Positions 26,184 through 35,060 of a stretch of 64,000 bases of DNA are shown here, one piece after another. Position 1 is the stretch's first letter; each line of letters opens with the position of its first letter. The position numbers were made by a program, and so were the translations under genes. This DNA is from Prevotellaceae bacterium UBA1746 (lineage in GTDB: Bacteria > Bacteroidota > Bacteroidia > Bacteroidales > Bacteroidaceae), in contig DCHS01000049.1 in assembly GCA_002314875.1 (NCBI GenBank), forward strand, positions 82,897 through 146,896, read 5' to 3'. The notes under the pieces are model-generated. The model was not told the origin of the DNA and did no database searches. It saw only the letters and a list, made by a program, of their open reading frames with translations.

Positions 26184-26801
26184 ATGTTAGATACGTTATT
26201 CAACACGGAAGGACTGGTAGAAGCAGGATGTGATGAAGTAGGACGTGGTTGTCTTGCCGGTCCAGTCTATGCAGCTGCGGTTATATTCCCTCCCGATTAT
26301 AAAAATGAATTGTTGAATGACTCAAAACAGCTAAGTGCGAAGAAGCGCTACGCTTTGAGAGAACAGATTCAAAACGAAGCTTTAGCCTGGGCGGTTGGGG
26401 TGGTTTCTAACGATGAAATCGATGAAATCAACATTCTCAATGCTTCTATTCTTGCCATGCACCGTGCTTTGGACCAGCTTTCGATACGCCCGGAGTTTAT
26501 CATCGTGGATGGTAATCGTTTTAAGCCCTATATTTCGGATGGTAAGCAAGTTCCTGCTACAACCGTTGTAAAAGGTGATGGAAAATTCCTGAGTATAGCT
26601 GCTGCCTCTATCTTAGCTAAGACTTATCGTGATGATTTTATGAAATCCATACATGAGAAGTACCCCTTCTTCGGTTGGGATCATAATGCAGGTTATCCCA
26701 CTAAAGAACATTATAAAGGAATCCAAGAGCACGGTATTACGCCGTTCCATCGCAAGTCATTTAGTAATTTAAGCGAAGAAGGCCAGCTCTACCTTTTCTA
26801 A
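26184..26801 (+). CDS. rnhB: Ribonuclease HII
   Basis: Cuts RNA in RNA-DNA hybrids and removes misincorporated ribonucleotides. The first acidic pair is in AGCDEVGRGCLAGPV (Asp17, Glu18), followed by NDSKQLSAKKR and IIVDGNRF with the third acidic residue. 205 residues, normal length. It lies between sufS and priA with short gaps, so it is probably transcribed from the suf promoter. Confidence 0.95.
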   Translation: MLDTLFNTEGLVEAGCDEVGRGCLAGPVYAAAVIFPPDYKNELLNDSKQLSAKKRYALREQIQNEALAWAVGVVSNDEIDEINILNASILAMHRALDQLSIRPEFIIVDGNRFKPYISDGKQVPATTVVKGDGKFLSIAAASILAKTYRDDFMKSIHEKYPFFGWDHNAGYPTKEHYKGIQEHGITPFHRKSFSNLSEEGQLYLF

Positions 26802-26839
26802 GTAGACCTTGTTTTTGAAAGACACAAACAGAGTATCTT

Positions 26840-29332
26840 ATGTTAGCAGATGTAGTTCTTCCTTTGGCAGTCCCTGGTGCCTACACTTACCACCTTCCCA
26901 AGTCTATGGAAGGACAAGTAAGCGTAGGCTCCCGTGTCGTTGTGCCCTTAGGGAAGAGCAAACGTTACACTGGTATCGTGATTCGTCTTTTGGAAGAAGC
27001 TAAGGATATCGACTATAAAGATATTGAGGAACTGGTGGACGACCGTCCTCTCTTACTGCAAAGCCAGATAGACCTTTGGCGCTGGATAGCAAATTACTAC
27101 ATGTGCTACCCCGGCGAGGTTATGAAGGCGGCGCTTCCCAGCGGACTGAAACTGGAAAGTGAGACCTGTTATACTTTGTCAGAAGACTTTGTTTTTGATG
27201 ATGAAACTGCTGAAAACTATTCCGAAACCGAATGCCTCATTCTCAAGTCTCTCTCTGTAGAGGCCAAAAAATTAAATGACATAAGAAAGGAAATACAGAA
27301 GATTGGCGTTATTGCAGCCATCCGACGATTGACGGAAAGCGGAGCGGTTGAAGTAGCAGAAAAAGTAAGCCAGTCCTTTAAGGCAAAGACAGAGCTTCAT
27401 GTGCGTTTAGGTGAGCAATATCAATCAGAGGAAAGCTTAAGCACTATCCTGGATATGCTTGCAGCTAGTAAACGTACTCAAAACCAGGAAAACCTATTGC
27501 TTGCTTATCTAGAATTAAGTAGCTATAGCACTGTTTTGACTCTTAAAAACGAAAACCTGCTTAAGCTCGTGTCGAAAAAGCAGCTTATTGATAGGGTGGG
27601 ACCAGGTGGTGAATCTGCACTATCTTCATTAAAGAAAAAGGGGATTCTGGAAACTTATAATGTAGAAGTCGGACGATTGAAATCCCATAAGGCATTACCA
27701 GGACTCTTGGAACGTCCGCTAAGCAAGGAACAAGACCAAGCTCGAAGAGAAATTCTCGATGGATTCGAGAAAAATGATGTCGTCTTGCTTCATGGCGTTA
27801 CTTCCAGTGGTAAGACCGAAGTCTATATAAAATTAATTGAGAAAACACTTCAAGAGGGAAAGCAGGTACTATACTTGCTTCCGGAAATCGCACTTACCAC
27901 ACAGATTACCACGCGTCTTGGAAAGGTGTTTGGAGACAAACTCGGAATCTATCATTCAAAGTTTCCTGATAACGAGCGCGTGGAGTTATGGCATCGACAA
28001 TTGGGTGACAAAGCCTTTCCTATTATTCTCGGAGTTAGAAGTGCTTTGTTCTTGCCATTTAAGAACCTGGGCCTCATTATTGTAGACGAAGAACATGAGA
28101 CCAGCTATAAGCAACAGGATCCGGCTCCGCGATACCATGCCCGCGATGTGGCAATTGTAATGGCGAAACAAGCAGGTGCTAAAGTTTTATTAGGAACGGC
28201 AACTCCTTCACTTGAAAGCTATGCAAATGCAACGTGCGGAAAGTTTGGGCTGGTCCAACTTTTTACACGTTATGGTGAAGTGCAGTTGCCGGAAATAATC
28301 GTGGAAGATGTAAAGGAGTTAAAGCGTAAAAAACTTATGTCAACGCCCTTTTCACCCCGTTTGACCGAAGAAATACATACGGTTTTGAACCGAGGCGAAC
28401 AAGCCATTCTCTTTCAAAATCGTCGCGGTTACAGTCCTCAAATCGAATGCACCAAATGCGGCTGGGTCCCTTATTGTTCCCGATGCGATGTTGCTTTGAC
28501 TTTTCACCAGCGCCTAAATCGTCTCGTTTGCCATTATTGTGGAGCGACTTACGAAATCCCGAAATCATGTCCTCAGTGCGAGAATACCGAACTTCGCGAT
28601 ATTGGCTGGGGAACAGAAAAGGTTGAATCTGCGGTGGAATCGTGCTTTTCTGAAGCAAAAGTTGCTCGTATGGATTTGGATACTACACGAAGCCGTGCAG
28701 CTTACGAGGGCATCATCAGTGATTTCCAGAGAGGAAAAACAAATCTTCTTGTCGGAACGCAGATGATTACTAAGGGTCTTGATTTCGATCGTGTCAGTGT
28801 TGTCGGTATTCTGAATGCGGATCAAATGCTCAATATGTGCGATTACCGAGCTCATGAACGCGCTTTTCAAATGATGGCTCAAGTTGCAGGACGTGCGGGT
28901 CGAAGAGGAAAACAGGGTAAAGTTATCTTGCAGACACGCCAGCCAGATTCTCCTATCGTAAAACAAGTTGTGACTAACGATTACGAAAGCATGTTTCTCT
29001 GCGAAATGGCAGACCGAAGAATGTTTCGCTATCCTCCTATAGTGCGAATGATAACAATCTATTTGAAACATAAGAATGAAGACATTGTCTCAAAGGCTTC
29101 TTTTGCCTTAGCAAATATGTTGCGTCCTCATTTTAATTCAGATATTCTGGGACCGGACCGCCCCGCAGTAGGACGAATTCAGTTAATGCACATTCGCAAA
29201 CTTATGCTGAAGATTGATCCGCAGTTCTCTGCTCAAAGTATTCGTAAGACACTCCTCAGTGCGCGTGAATCTCTCCTTAAAACACAAGGTTTTAAATCCT
29301 TGGTCGTTTTTTTTGACGTTGACCCCTTGTGA
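26840..29332 (+). CDS. priA: Primosomal protein N' (PriA helicase)
   Basis: A DEAH-type 3'-5' helicase that reloads the replisome at stalled forks. Walker A HGVTSSGKTEVY is at about 317-328 and the DEEH box at 416-419. The zinc-binding insert with cysteine pairs (CTKCGWVPYCSRC to CPQCENTE) spans about 536-580. The N-terminal DNA-binding domain and the C-terminal domain are both present, 830 residues in total. It starts 38 bases after rnhB, the last gene of the suf-rnhB-priA run. Confidence 0.96.
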   Translation: MLADVVLPLAVPGAYTYHLPKSMEGQVSVGSRVVVPLGKSKRYTGIVIRLLEEAKDIDYKDIEELVDDRPLLLQSQIDLWRWIANYYMCYPGEVMKAALPSGLKLESETCYTLSEDFVFDDETAENYSETECLILKSLSVEAKKLNDIRKEIQKIGVIAAIRRLTESGAVEVAEKVSQSFKAKTELHVRLGEQYQSEESLSTILDMLAASKRTQNQENLLLAYLELSSYSTVLTLKNENLLKLVSKKQLIDRVGPGGESALSSLKKKGILETYNVEVGRLKSHKALPGLLERPLSKEQDQARREILDGFEKNDVVLLHGVTSSGKTEVYIKLIEKTLQEGKQVLYLLPEIALTTQITTRLGKVFGDKLGIYHSKFPDNERVELWHRQLGDKAFPIILGVRSALFLPFKNLGLIIVDEEHETSYKQQDPAPRYHARDVAIVMAKQAGAKVLLGTATPSLESYANATCGKFGLVQLFTRYGEVQLPEIIVEDVKELKRKKLMSTPFSPRLTEEIHTVLNRGEQAILFQNRRGYSPQIECTKCGWVPYCSRCDVALTFHQRLNRLVCHYCGATYEIPKSCPQCENTELRDIGWGTEKVESAVESCFSEAKVARMDLDTTRSRAAYEGIISDFQRGKTNLLVGTQMITKGLDFDRVSVVGILNADQMLNMCDYRAHERAFQMMAQVAGRAGRRGKQGKVILQTRQPDSPIVKQVVTNDYESMFLCEMADRRMFRYPPIVRMITIYLKHKNEDIVSKASFALANMLRPHFNSDILGPDRPAVGRIQLMHIRKLMLKIDPQFSAQSIRKTLLSARESLLKTQGFKSLVVFFDVDPL

Positions 29333-29355
29333 TTTCGGAATTTTTACTATCTTTG
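29327..29355 (+). promoter_or_regulatory. Promoter of frr-rsgA
   Basis: TTG at 29327-29329, 18 bases, then TATCTTTG at 29348-29355, 48 bases before the frr ATG. It overlaps the end of priA. Confidence 0.65.
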
Positions 29356-29403
29356 CACCGTAAAAACTATTGATAAACTCTAACTTTTAAAACTGAAAAG
29401 CCC

Positions 29404-29964
29404 ATGTTAGACGTAAAACAACTCCTCGCTGACTGCGAAGAAAGAATGGAAATGAGCGTAATGCACCTTGACGAAACCTTGAGTCATATCCGTGCAGGTA
29501 AGGCTAATGTACATATCCTCGATCAGATCCGTGTGAATAACTATGGTTCTATGGTTCCCATTAACAATTGCGCAGCGATCACAACTCCTGATGCCCGTAC
29601 CATCGCTATCAAGCCTTGGGATAAGAGCATGTTCCGAGTAATTGAAAAGGCTATCATTGACAGTAATGTTGGTATTATGCCAGAAAATAATGGTGAAGTT
29701 ATTCGTCTTGCTATTCCCCCTCTTACCGAAGAGCGTCGTCGTGATTTGACCAAGCAGTGTAACCGTGAAGGTGAAGAAACCAAGGTTGCGATTCGTAATG
29801 CTCGTCGTGATGGTATCGAAAAGCTCAAGAAGAGTGTTAAGGATGGTGTACCTGAGGACGTAGAAAAGGACGCAGAAGAAGATCTCCAGAAGATTCACGA
29901 TAAGAAGATTAAGGAGGTCGAAGAACTCCTCGCTGCCAAGAGCAAGGAAATAATGACCGTATAA
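29404..29964 (+). CDS. frr: Ribosome recycling factor
   Basis: RRF, which with EF-G splits post-termination ribosomes. 186 residues in two parts: a three-helix bundle (first helix MLDVKQLLADCEERMEMSV, then the long KKEERRRDLTKQ-type helices) and the small beta domain around VPINNCAAITTPDARTIAIKPWDKS (about 50-75). The start and the length fit the family. rsgA begins 2 bases after its stop. Confidence 0.96.
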   Translation: MLDVKQLLADCEERMEMSVMHLDETLSHIRAGKANVHILDQIRVNNYGSMVPINNCAAITTPDARTIAIKPWDKSMFRVIEKAIIDSNVGIMPENNGEVIRLAIPPLTEERRRDLTKQCNREGEETKVAIRNARRDGIEKLKKSVKDGVPEDVEKDAEEDLQKIHDKKIKEVEELLAAKSKEIMTV

Positions 29965-29966
29965 TT

Positions 29967-30932
29967 GTGCACGGAATCGTTGTAAAAAATACCGGTAGCA
30001 GTTACATCGTCAAAACGGACGACGAAGAATTGGTAGAATGCAAGGTGAAAGGAAATTTCCGCATCAAGGGCATTCGTACTACCAATCCTGTTGCTGTTGG
30101 TGACGGTGTAATTGTTCGTGATGACACCAAGAAGTTTTCTTCCTCTCATCAAAAAGAGGAGGAAAGCTTTTTGTGGATAACAGCTATTGACGATCGTCGC
30201 AATTATATCATTCGCAAGGCTTCCAATCTTTCCAAACAAAGCCACATCCTTGCGGCCAATATCGATCAGGTTCTTTTAGTGGTTACGGTAGCCCGCCCGG
30301 AAACGACAACAACTTTTGTTGATCGCTTTTTAGCCAGTGCTGAAGCTTATTGTGTCCCAGTAATTCTCATCTTCAATAAGATTGACGATTTGAGCGAAGA
30401 AGAACACGAGCAAATGGATTACCTGCAATTGCTTTACGAGCATATTGGCTATGAAGTCCGAAAAATTTCTGCAACTGAGGGCATCGGAGTTTCTGAACTG
30501 GCAGAATTGATGTCAGGCAAAGTTACCCTATTGGCGGGACATAGTGGAGTTGGCAAGAGTACGCTAATCAATAGCCTTATTCCCGGGGTAAATGTCCGTA
30601 CGGCAGATATTTCTGAGGCTCACGGGACAGGCATGCATACTACGACCTTCTCCGAACTATTCGAATTGCCGAACGGTGGTAGCGTTATAGACATCCCTGG
30701 TATCAAGGGATTCGGAACTTTCGATATGGAACCAGAAGAGATTCCTCATTATTTCCGTGAGATTTTTGAAATCGGAAAGGAATGTCGTTTCTCAAACTGT
30801 CTTCACACTCACGAACCCGGGTGTGCGGTCCTCGAAGCTTTGGAACAGCATAAAATAGCCCCTTCCCGTTATACATCCTACCTTTCGATGTTGGAAGACA
30901 AGGAAGAGGGAAAATACCGTTCCGGATATTAA
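29967..30932 (+). CDS. rsgA: Ribosome small-subunit biogenesis GTPase RsgA
   Basis: A circularly permuted GTPase acting late in 30S maturation. It starts with an OB-fold (HGIVVKNTGSSYIVKTDDEE). The G motifs are in permuted order: NKID near 134-137, then GHSGVGKS near 191-198, then DIPGIKGFG. The C-terminal zinc site has CRFSNCLHTHEPGC. The start is GTG 29967, 2 bases after frr, and matches the family N-terminus. 321 residues. Confidence 0.96.
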   Translation: MHGIVVKNTGSSYIVKTDDEELVECKVKGNFRIKGIRTTNPVAVGDGVIVRDDTKKFSSSHQKEEESFLWITAIDDRRNYIIRKASNLSKQSHILAANIDQVLLVVTVARPETTTTFVDRFLASAEAYCVPVILIFNKIDDLSEEEHEQMDYLQLLYEHIGYEVRKISATEGIGVSELAELMSGKVTLLAGHSGVGKSTLINSLIPGVNVRTADISEAHGTGMHTTTFSELFELPNGGSVIDIPGIKGFGTFDMEPEEIPHYFREIFEIGKECRFSNCLHTHEPGCAVLEALEQHKIAPSRYTSYLSMLEDKEEGKYRSGY

Positions 30933-30956
30933 CTTTAATTCAAAAACATAAAAAAT

Positions 30957-33194
30957 ATGAGACGCCTTCTCCTTCTCGCAGCTTTGGTGCCGACGATGCT
31001 CTTTGCCCAGAAGTCTCCGGCCGACTATGTCAATCCCTTTATCGGAACTACAAATTTTGGAACTTGTAATCCAGGAGCGGTATGTCCTGCCGGCTTGATG
31101 AGTGTCGTTCCCTTCAATGTGATGGGAAGCGATCTCAATGCTTTTGATAAGGACGCCCGTTGGTGGTCAACTCCCTACGAAGAGACTAATTCTTTCTTCA
31201 CGGGTTATAGTCATGTCAATCTCAGTGGTGTCGGCTGTCCTGATATGAGCAGCCTCCTTCTCATGCCCACCAGTGGAGATTTGGACGTAGATTATCATAA
31301 CTATGGTACAACCTATACTGACGAGAAGGCAACACCGGGACGCTATAGCAACAAATTAACGAAGTATGGTATTGCAACGGAAGTCAGTGCTACCCCTCGC
31401 ACCTCCATTGCACGCTTTACTTATAAAAAAGGTCAGGGAAACATCCTGTTGAATCTTGGTGAAGGTTTGACCAATGAGAGCGGTGCTTTCGTCCGCTATG
31501 TCAACGAGACGGAGATTGAAGGTCAGAAAATGCTTGGTGGTTTCTGCTATAACAGCGAGCATGCTTGGTATCCATGCTACTTCGTTCTTCGTGTGAGCAA
31601 GGCTCCTAAGGCACGTGGTTTCTGGAAACACCAACGTGATGCCTACGGCGTAGAGAAGGAATGGAATCCTGAAGCAGGAAAGTATAAATTGTATAAGGAA
31701 TATAAACGCGATTTAGGTGGTGACGATATTGGAGCTTATTGGACTTTCGATTGTTCCGATGGTGAACAAGTAGAAGTTCAGATGGGCGTAAGTTTTGTTA
31801 GCATTGCCAATGCTCGTGAAAACCTCAATGCTGAACAGCCTGCAGGAACCCATTATGATGCTGTTTACTCCAAGGCCCGTCAGGCTTGGGACAAAGCACT
31901 TTCAACTGTTACTGTTGAAGGTGGAACAGAAGACCAAAAGTCTATTTTCTATACCGCACTCTATCACCTCCAGATTCATCCCAATATCTTGCAAGATGTG
32001 AATGGTGAGTATCCCGCTATGGAAGGCGAGAAGATTCTCAAGACCGATCACAACCGCTATACAGTATTCAGTCTTTGGGATACCTACCGTTGTACCCATC
32101 AGTTGAATACCCTGCTTTTCCCCAGCCGCCAGATGGACATGGTCAATACGATGCTGGATATGTATAAGGAAAGTGGATGGTTGCCCAAATGGGAACTTTT
32201 CGGCCGCGAAACTTTTACAATGGAAGGCGACCCTGCTATCCCCGTTATCTATGATGCATGGGCAAAAGGCTTGAGAGACTTTGATATTAATCTGGCTTAT
32301 GAGGCTATGAAAAAGGGCGCAGATACTCCTGGTGCCAATAATCCTCTTCGTCCTGATGTCGATGACTATATCAGCAAGGGCTACTGTCCGATGGAGAGCC
32401 AGTACGACAATAGCGTTAGCCATGCCCTGGAGTATTATATTGCTGACTATGCCCTTAGCCGTTTTGCTGGAGAGGCGATGAACGATAAGGAGGGGCAGAA
32501 GACCTATTTCCAGCGTTCCATGGGATATAAGAATTATTATTCCAAGGAATTCGGAACCCTTCGTCCGATCACTCAGGAAGGAAAGTTCTATGAGCCTTTC
32601 GATCCTAAGCAAGGTGAGAACTTTGAACCGAGTCCTGGCTTCCATGAAGGAAATGCCTGGAATTACACCTTCTTCGTCCCCCACGATATCAAGGGACTTG
32701 CAAGACTGATGGGTGGTGACAAGAAGTTTGTTTCCAACTTACAGAAAGTGTTCGATGACGGCAACTACGATCCCGCCAATGAACCCGATATTGCTTATCC
32801 TTATTTGTTCAGTTATTTCAAGGGTGAGGAATGGCGTACGCAGGAACTCACTCGTAAGTATTTAAATAAGGTGTTCTTGAATGCACCTGCTGGTATTCCT
32901 GGTAATGATGATACGGGAACGATGAGCGCTTGGGCTGTTTTCACCATGATGGGTATTTACCCTGATAACCCTGCTGATCCAAGTTATACAATTACCGCTC
33001 CAGTTTTCGATAAGGTCACGATTCGTCTGGAGCAACCGGTTAATGGCCATTCCGAACTTGTTATCTCTGCTCCTGGTGCCAGCACCAGTAATCGTATACA
33101 GAGCATTACTTTGGGCGGAAAGCCTTACAAGAACTACCGTATCAGCCATGCTGATTTGTTGAAGAACGGTGGCTTCTCTTTGAAAATGAAATAA
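30957..33194 (+). CDS. GH92 family alpha-mannosidase, secreted
   Basis: A 745-residue enzyme with a Sec signal ending near MLFAQKS (residue 18). GH92 members are calcium-dependent exo-alpha-mannosidases. Visible are the N-terminal beta-domain start DYVNPFIGT, the substrate-site DTYRCTHQLNTL, FHEGNAWNYTFFVPHD, and the catalytic-base motif GNDDTGTMSAW near 646-656. It lacks a lipobox, so periplasmic. Located 24 bases after rsgA and 3 bases before the BspA-like gene, so it may be cotranscribed with both. A paralogue lies at 52089. Mannan or high-mannose N-glycans are plausible substrates. Confidence 0.9.
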   Translation: MRRLLLLAALVPTMLFAQKSPADYVNPFIGTTNFGTCNPGAVCPAGLMSVVPFNVMGSDLNAFDKDARWWSTPYEETNSFFTGYSHVNLSGVGCPDMSSLLLMPTSGDLDVDYHNYGTTYTDEKATPGRYSNKLTKYGIATEVSATPRTSIARFTYKKGQGNILLNLGEGLTNESGAFVRYVNETEIEGQKMLGGFCYNSEHAWYPCYFVLRVSKAPKARGFWKHQRDAYGVEKEWNPEAGKYKLYKEYKRDLGGDDIGAYWTFDCSDGEQVEVQMGVSFVSIANARENLNAEQPAGTHYDAVYSKARQAWDKALSTVTVEGGTEDQKSIFYTALYHLQIHPNILQDVNGEYPAMEGEKILKTDHNRYTVFSLWDTYRCTHQLNTLLFPSRQMDMVNTMLDMYKESGWLPKWELFGRETFTMEGDPAIPVIYDAWAKGLRDFDINLAYEAMKKGADTPGANNPLRPDVDDYISKGYCPMESQYDNSVSHALEYYIADYALSRFAGEAMNDKEGQKTYFQRSMGYKNYYSKEFGTLRPITQEGKFYEPFDPKQGENFEPSPGFHEGNAWNYTFFVPHDIKGLARLMGGDKKFVSNLQKVFDDGNYDPANEPDIAYPYLFSYFKGEEWRTQELTRKYLNKVFLNAPAGIPGNDDTGTMSAWAVFTMMGIYPDNPADPSYTITAPVFDKVTIRLEQPVNGHSELVISAPGASTSNRIQSITLGGKPYKNYRISHADLLKNGGFSLKMK

Positions 33195-33197
33195 ATT

Positions 33198-34907
33198 ATG
33201 AAACTGTTTCTCCTTCTAATAGGTCTATTGTTTTCGCTTACGATTTCTGCAGGGAGTGTAGAAATCGATGGAATGTACTTTAATATTCATCCTGAGAATT
33301 ACACGGCTGACGTCACTTATAAGACGGGTTTTTCTGTTTTGAATAAAGATGCGTACGTGGGTGATATAGTAATTCCGAGCGTTATTACAGTAGATGATGT
33401 TGAATACGCGGTGACAGGAATTGGTCCCGCTGCATTCTTCTCATGTTCAGAAATGACTTCTGTTTTCATTCCTTCTTCAATTAAGACGATAGATGGTTAT
33501 GCCTTTTCAAATTGTAGTGGTTTAAGAGCAGTGAAGATTGCGGATATTCACGATTGGTTTCTATGCACAATTGCAGATAATCCTTTGACCTACGGCCATA
33601 ATCTTTATCTCAACGATGAAATTGTGACTGATCTCGTTATTCCAGATGACGTAACAGCTATCCCTTCAAGTGCTTTCGCAGGTGCTAGTTTTAAGAGTGT
33701 TACTTTTGGCTCTGCTGTTAAGACTATCGGTGCAGATGCTTTCTCTGCTTGTAATAAGTTGGAGCTGGTTCATTTCAATGATGGTATTATAACTATCGGA
33801 GATCAGGCTTTTCAACGTGATTCCCTACTTACGGAATTGATAATGCCAGCAGAGTTGACTACTTTAGGAAAGCGAGCTTTCAGCAATTGTATTGGTTTGG
33901 AAAAAATCACTTTCGGGCCTAATCTTACCCAGATTGCTGCTGGTACGTTCAACCATTGCGATGTTCTCAAGGATATTACATTCCCTGAAGCTTTGACCAA
34001 TATCGGTTCTCAGGCTTTCTATGTTTGCAAAAGCCTAGAGCATATAAATCTTCCAGAAAATCTGGAAAAAATAGAAACTTCCGCATTTTTCGATTGTTCG
34101 GCATTGAAGGACGTGGTTTTCCCTAATTCCTTGAAGACTCTTGCCGAAGATGTTTTCAGCAAATGTACTGCTTTGGAGTCTATTACCCTTGGAAAGAAAT
34201 TCACTTCAGGTGGTCCTGGCTGTTTCTCGGGTTGTACAAATCTTAAAGCATTATATAGTCATTTGGAAGCGCCTATAGATCTCAATAGTGCATTCTTAGG
34301 CTATAAAGAGTCTCAGATGACGCTGTTTGCTGATAACGATAAACTGGATGCTTACCACAAGATTTCATTTTGGAAGGGGATGAAAAGTATTAAGCCTTTC
34401 AAGTGTGCTACTCCCGTGGTGATCTGCGAGAATGGCTACATGCAGTTCTCTTCCGATACAAATCTTCAGTGGACTTCCGATAAGGAGACCTATGAATACA
34501 CTATTCATGTGAATGGTTTGGAAAGTGGAGAAACAGAAGAGGGAGTCTTGAACTTAGAGCCAACCTATACCTTTTCCGTACATGGCAGTGTTCCTGAATG
34601 TGAGGACTCCGAAGAGGTCCAAGTGACCCTCAGTTGGTTGAATTCTGATCCGGAACTTTGTAAGGAGGGTGACGTTCCTACTGAAATCGAGGCAATTGAA
34701 AAGCGTCCAGTTATCTTTGATAGCCGCGATGGTTCTATCCGTGTTAGCGGTCTCCGTGACGGCGAGGAAATTGCCTACTATTCTACCGCTGGCCGTCTTC
34801 TTGGAACTGCCAAGGTATACGGTGGAATTGCTGATTTCCAGGTTCAGACTGGCCAAATCATCATTGCTCGTGTGGGGGGCCAGGGCGTCCGCATTTTGGC
34901 CAAGTAA
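33198..34907 (+). CDS. BspA-like leucine-rich repeat surface protein
   Basis: A 569-residue protein with a signal peptide (MKLFLLLIGLLFSLTISAGS). Residues about 70-370 hold consecutive LRR_5/BspA repeats of roughly 23 residues, with the recurring pattern IGxxAFxxCxxLxxVxxP. These repeats occur in adhesins of oral and gut Bacteroidales. A beta domain follows. The last 75 residues (IRVSGLRDGEEIAYYSTAG to GQGVRILAK) look like a type IX secretion C-terminal signal of type A, so surface attachment is likely. It follows the GH92 gene by 3 bases and ends at a large hairpin. Confidence 0.82.
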   Translation: MKLFLLLIGLLFSLTISAGSVEIDGMYFNIHPENYTADVTYKTGFSVLNKDAYVGDIVIPSVITVDDVEYAVTGIGPAAFFSCSEMTSVFIPSSIKTIDGYAFSNCSGLRAVKIADIHDWFLCTIADNPLTYGHNLYLNDEIVTDLVIPDDVTAIPSSAFAGASFKSVTFGSAVKTIGADAFSACNKLELVHFNDGIITIGDQAFQRDSLLTELIMPAELTTLGKRAFSNCIGLEKITFGPNLTQIAAGTFNHCDVLKDITFPEALTNIGSQAFYVCKSLEHINLPENLEKIETSAFFDCSALKDVVFPNSLKTLAEDVFSKCTALESITLGKKFTSGGPGCFSGCTNLKALYSHLEAPIDLNSAFLGYKESQMTLFADNDKLDAYHKISFWKGMKSIKPFKCATPVVICENGYMQFSSDTNLQWTSDKETYEYTIHVNGLESGETEEGVLNLEPTYTFSVHGSVPECEDSEEVQVTLSWLNSDPELCKEGDVPTEIEAIEKRPVIFDSRDGSIRVSGLRDGEEIAYYSTAGRLLGTAKVYGGIADFQVQTGQIIIARVGGQGVRILAK

Positions 34908-34944
34908 AGGTCTTTTATATTCCCTGTACTCCTATATATATAAA

Positions 34945-34996
34945 TAGAACAGAAAGGGCTGACTCCAAGCGTGGGAGCCAGTCCTTTTCTGTTCTA
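34945..34996. terminator. Hairpin between convergent genes
   Basis: A stem of about 22 pairs (TAGAACAGAAAGG...CTCC with GGAG...CCTTTTCTGTTCTA). It lies between the BspA-like gene and the minus-strand fusion gene; the inner T-run is within the stem rather than after it. Confidence 0.7.
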
Positions 34997-35060
34997 TGAT
35001 GCCAATGACAGGGTTCTAACTGTTTGGCAGACATGAATTCGTAGTCGGCACATCGTTGGT

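Noticed and set aside
30957..34907. A polysaccharide utilisation locus around the GH92 gene
   Set aside because: No susC/susD pair, sensor or other glycan enzymes adjoin it; neighbours are frr, rsgA and a repeat protein.
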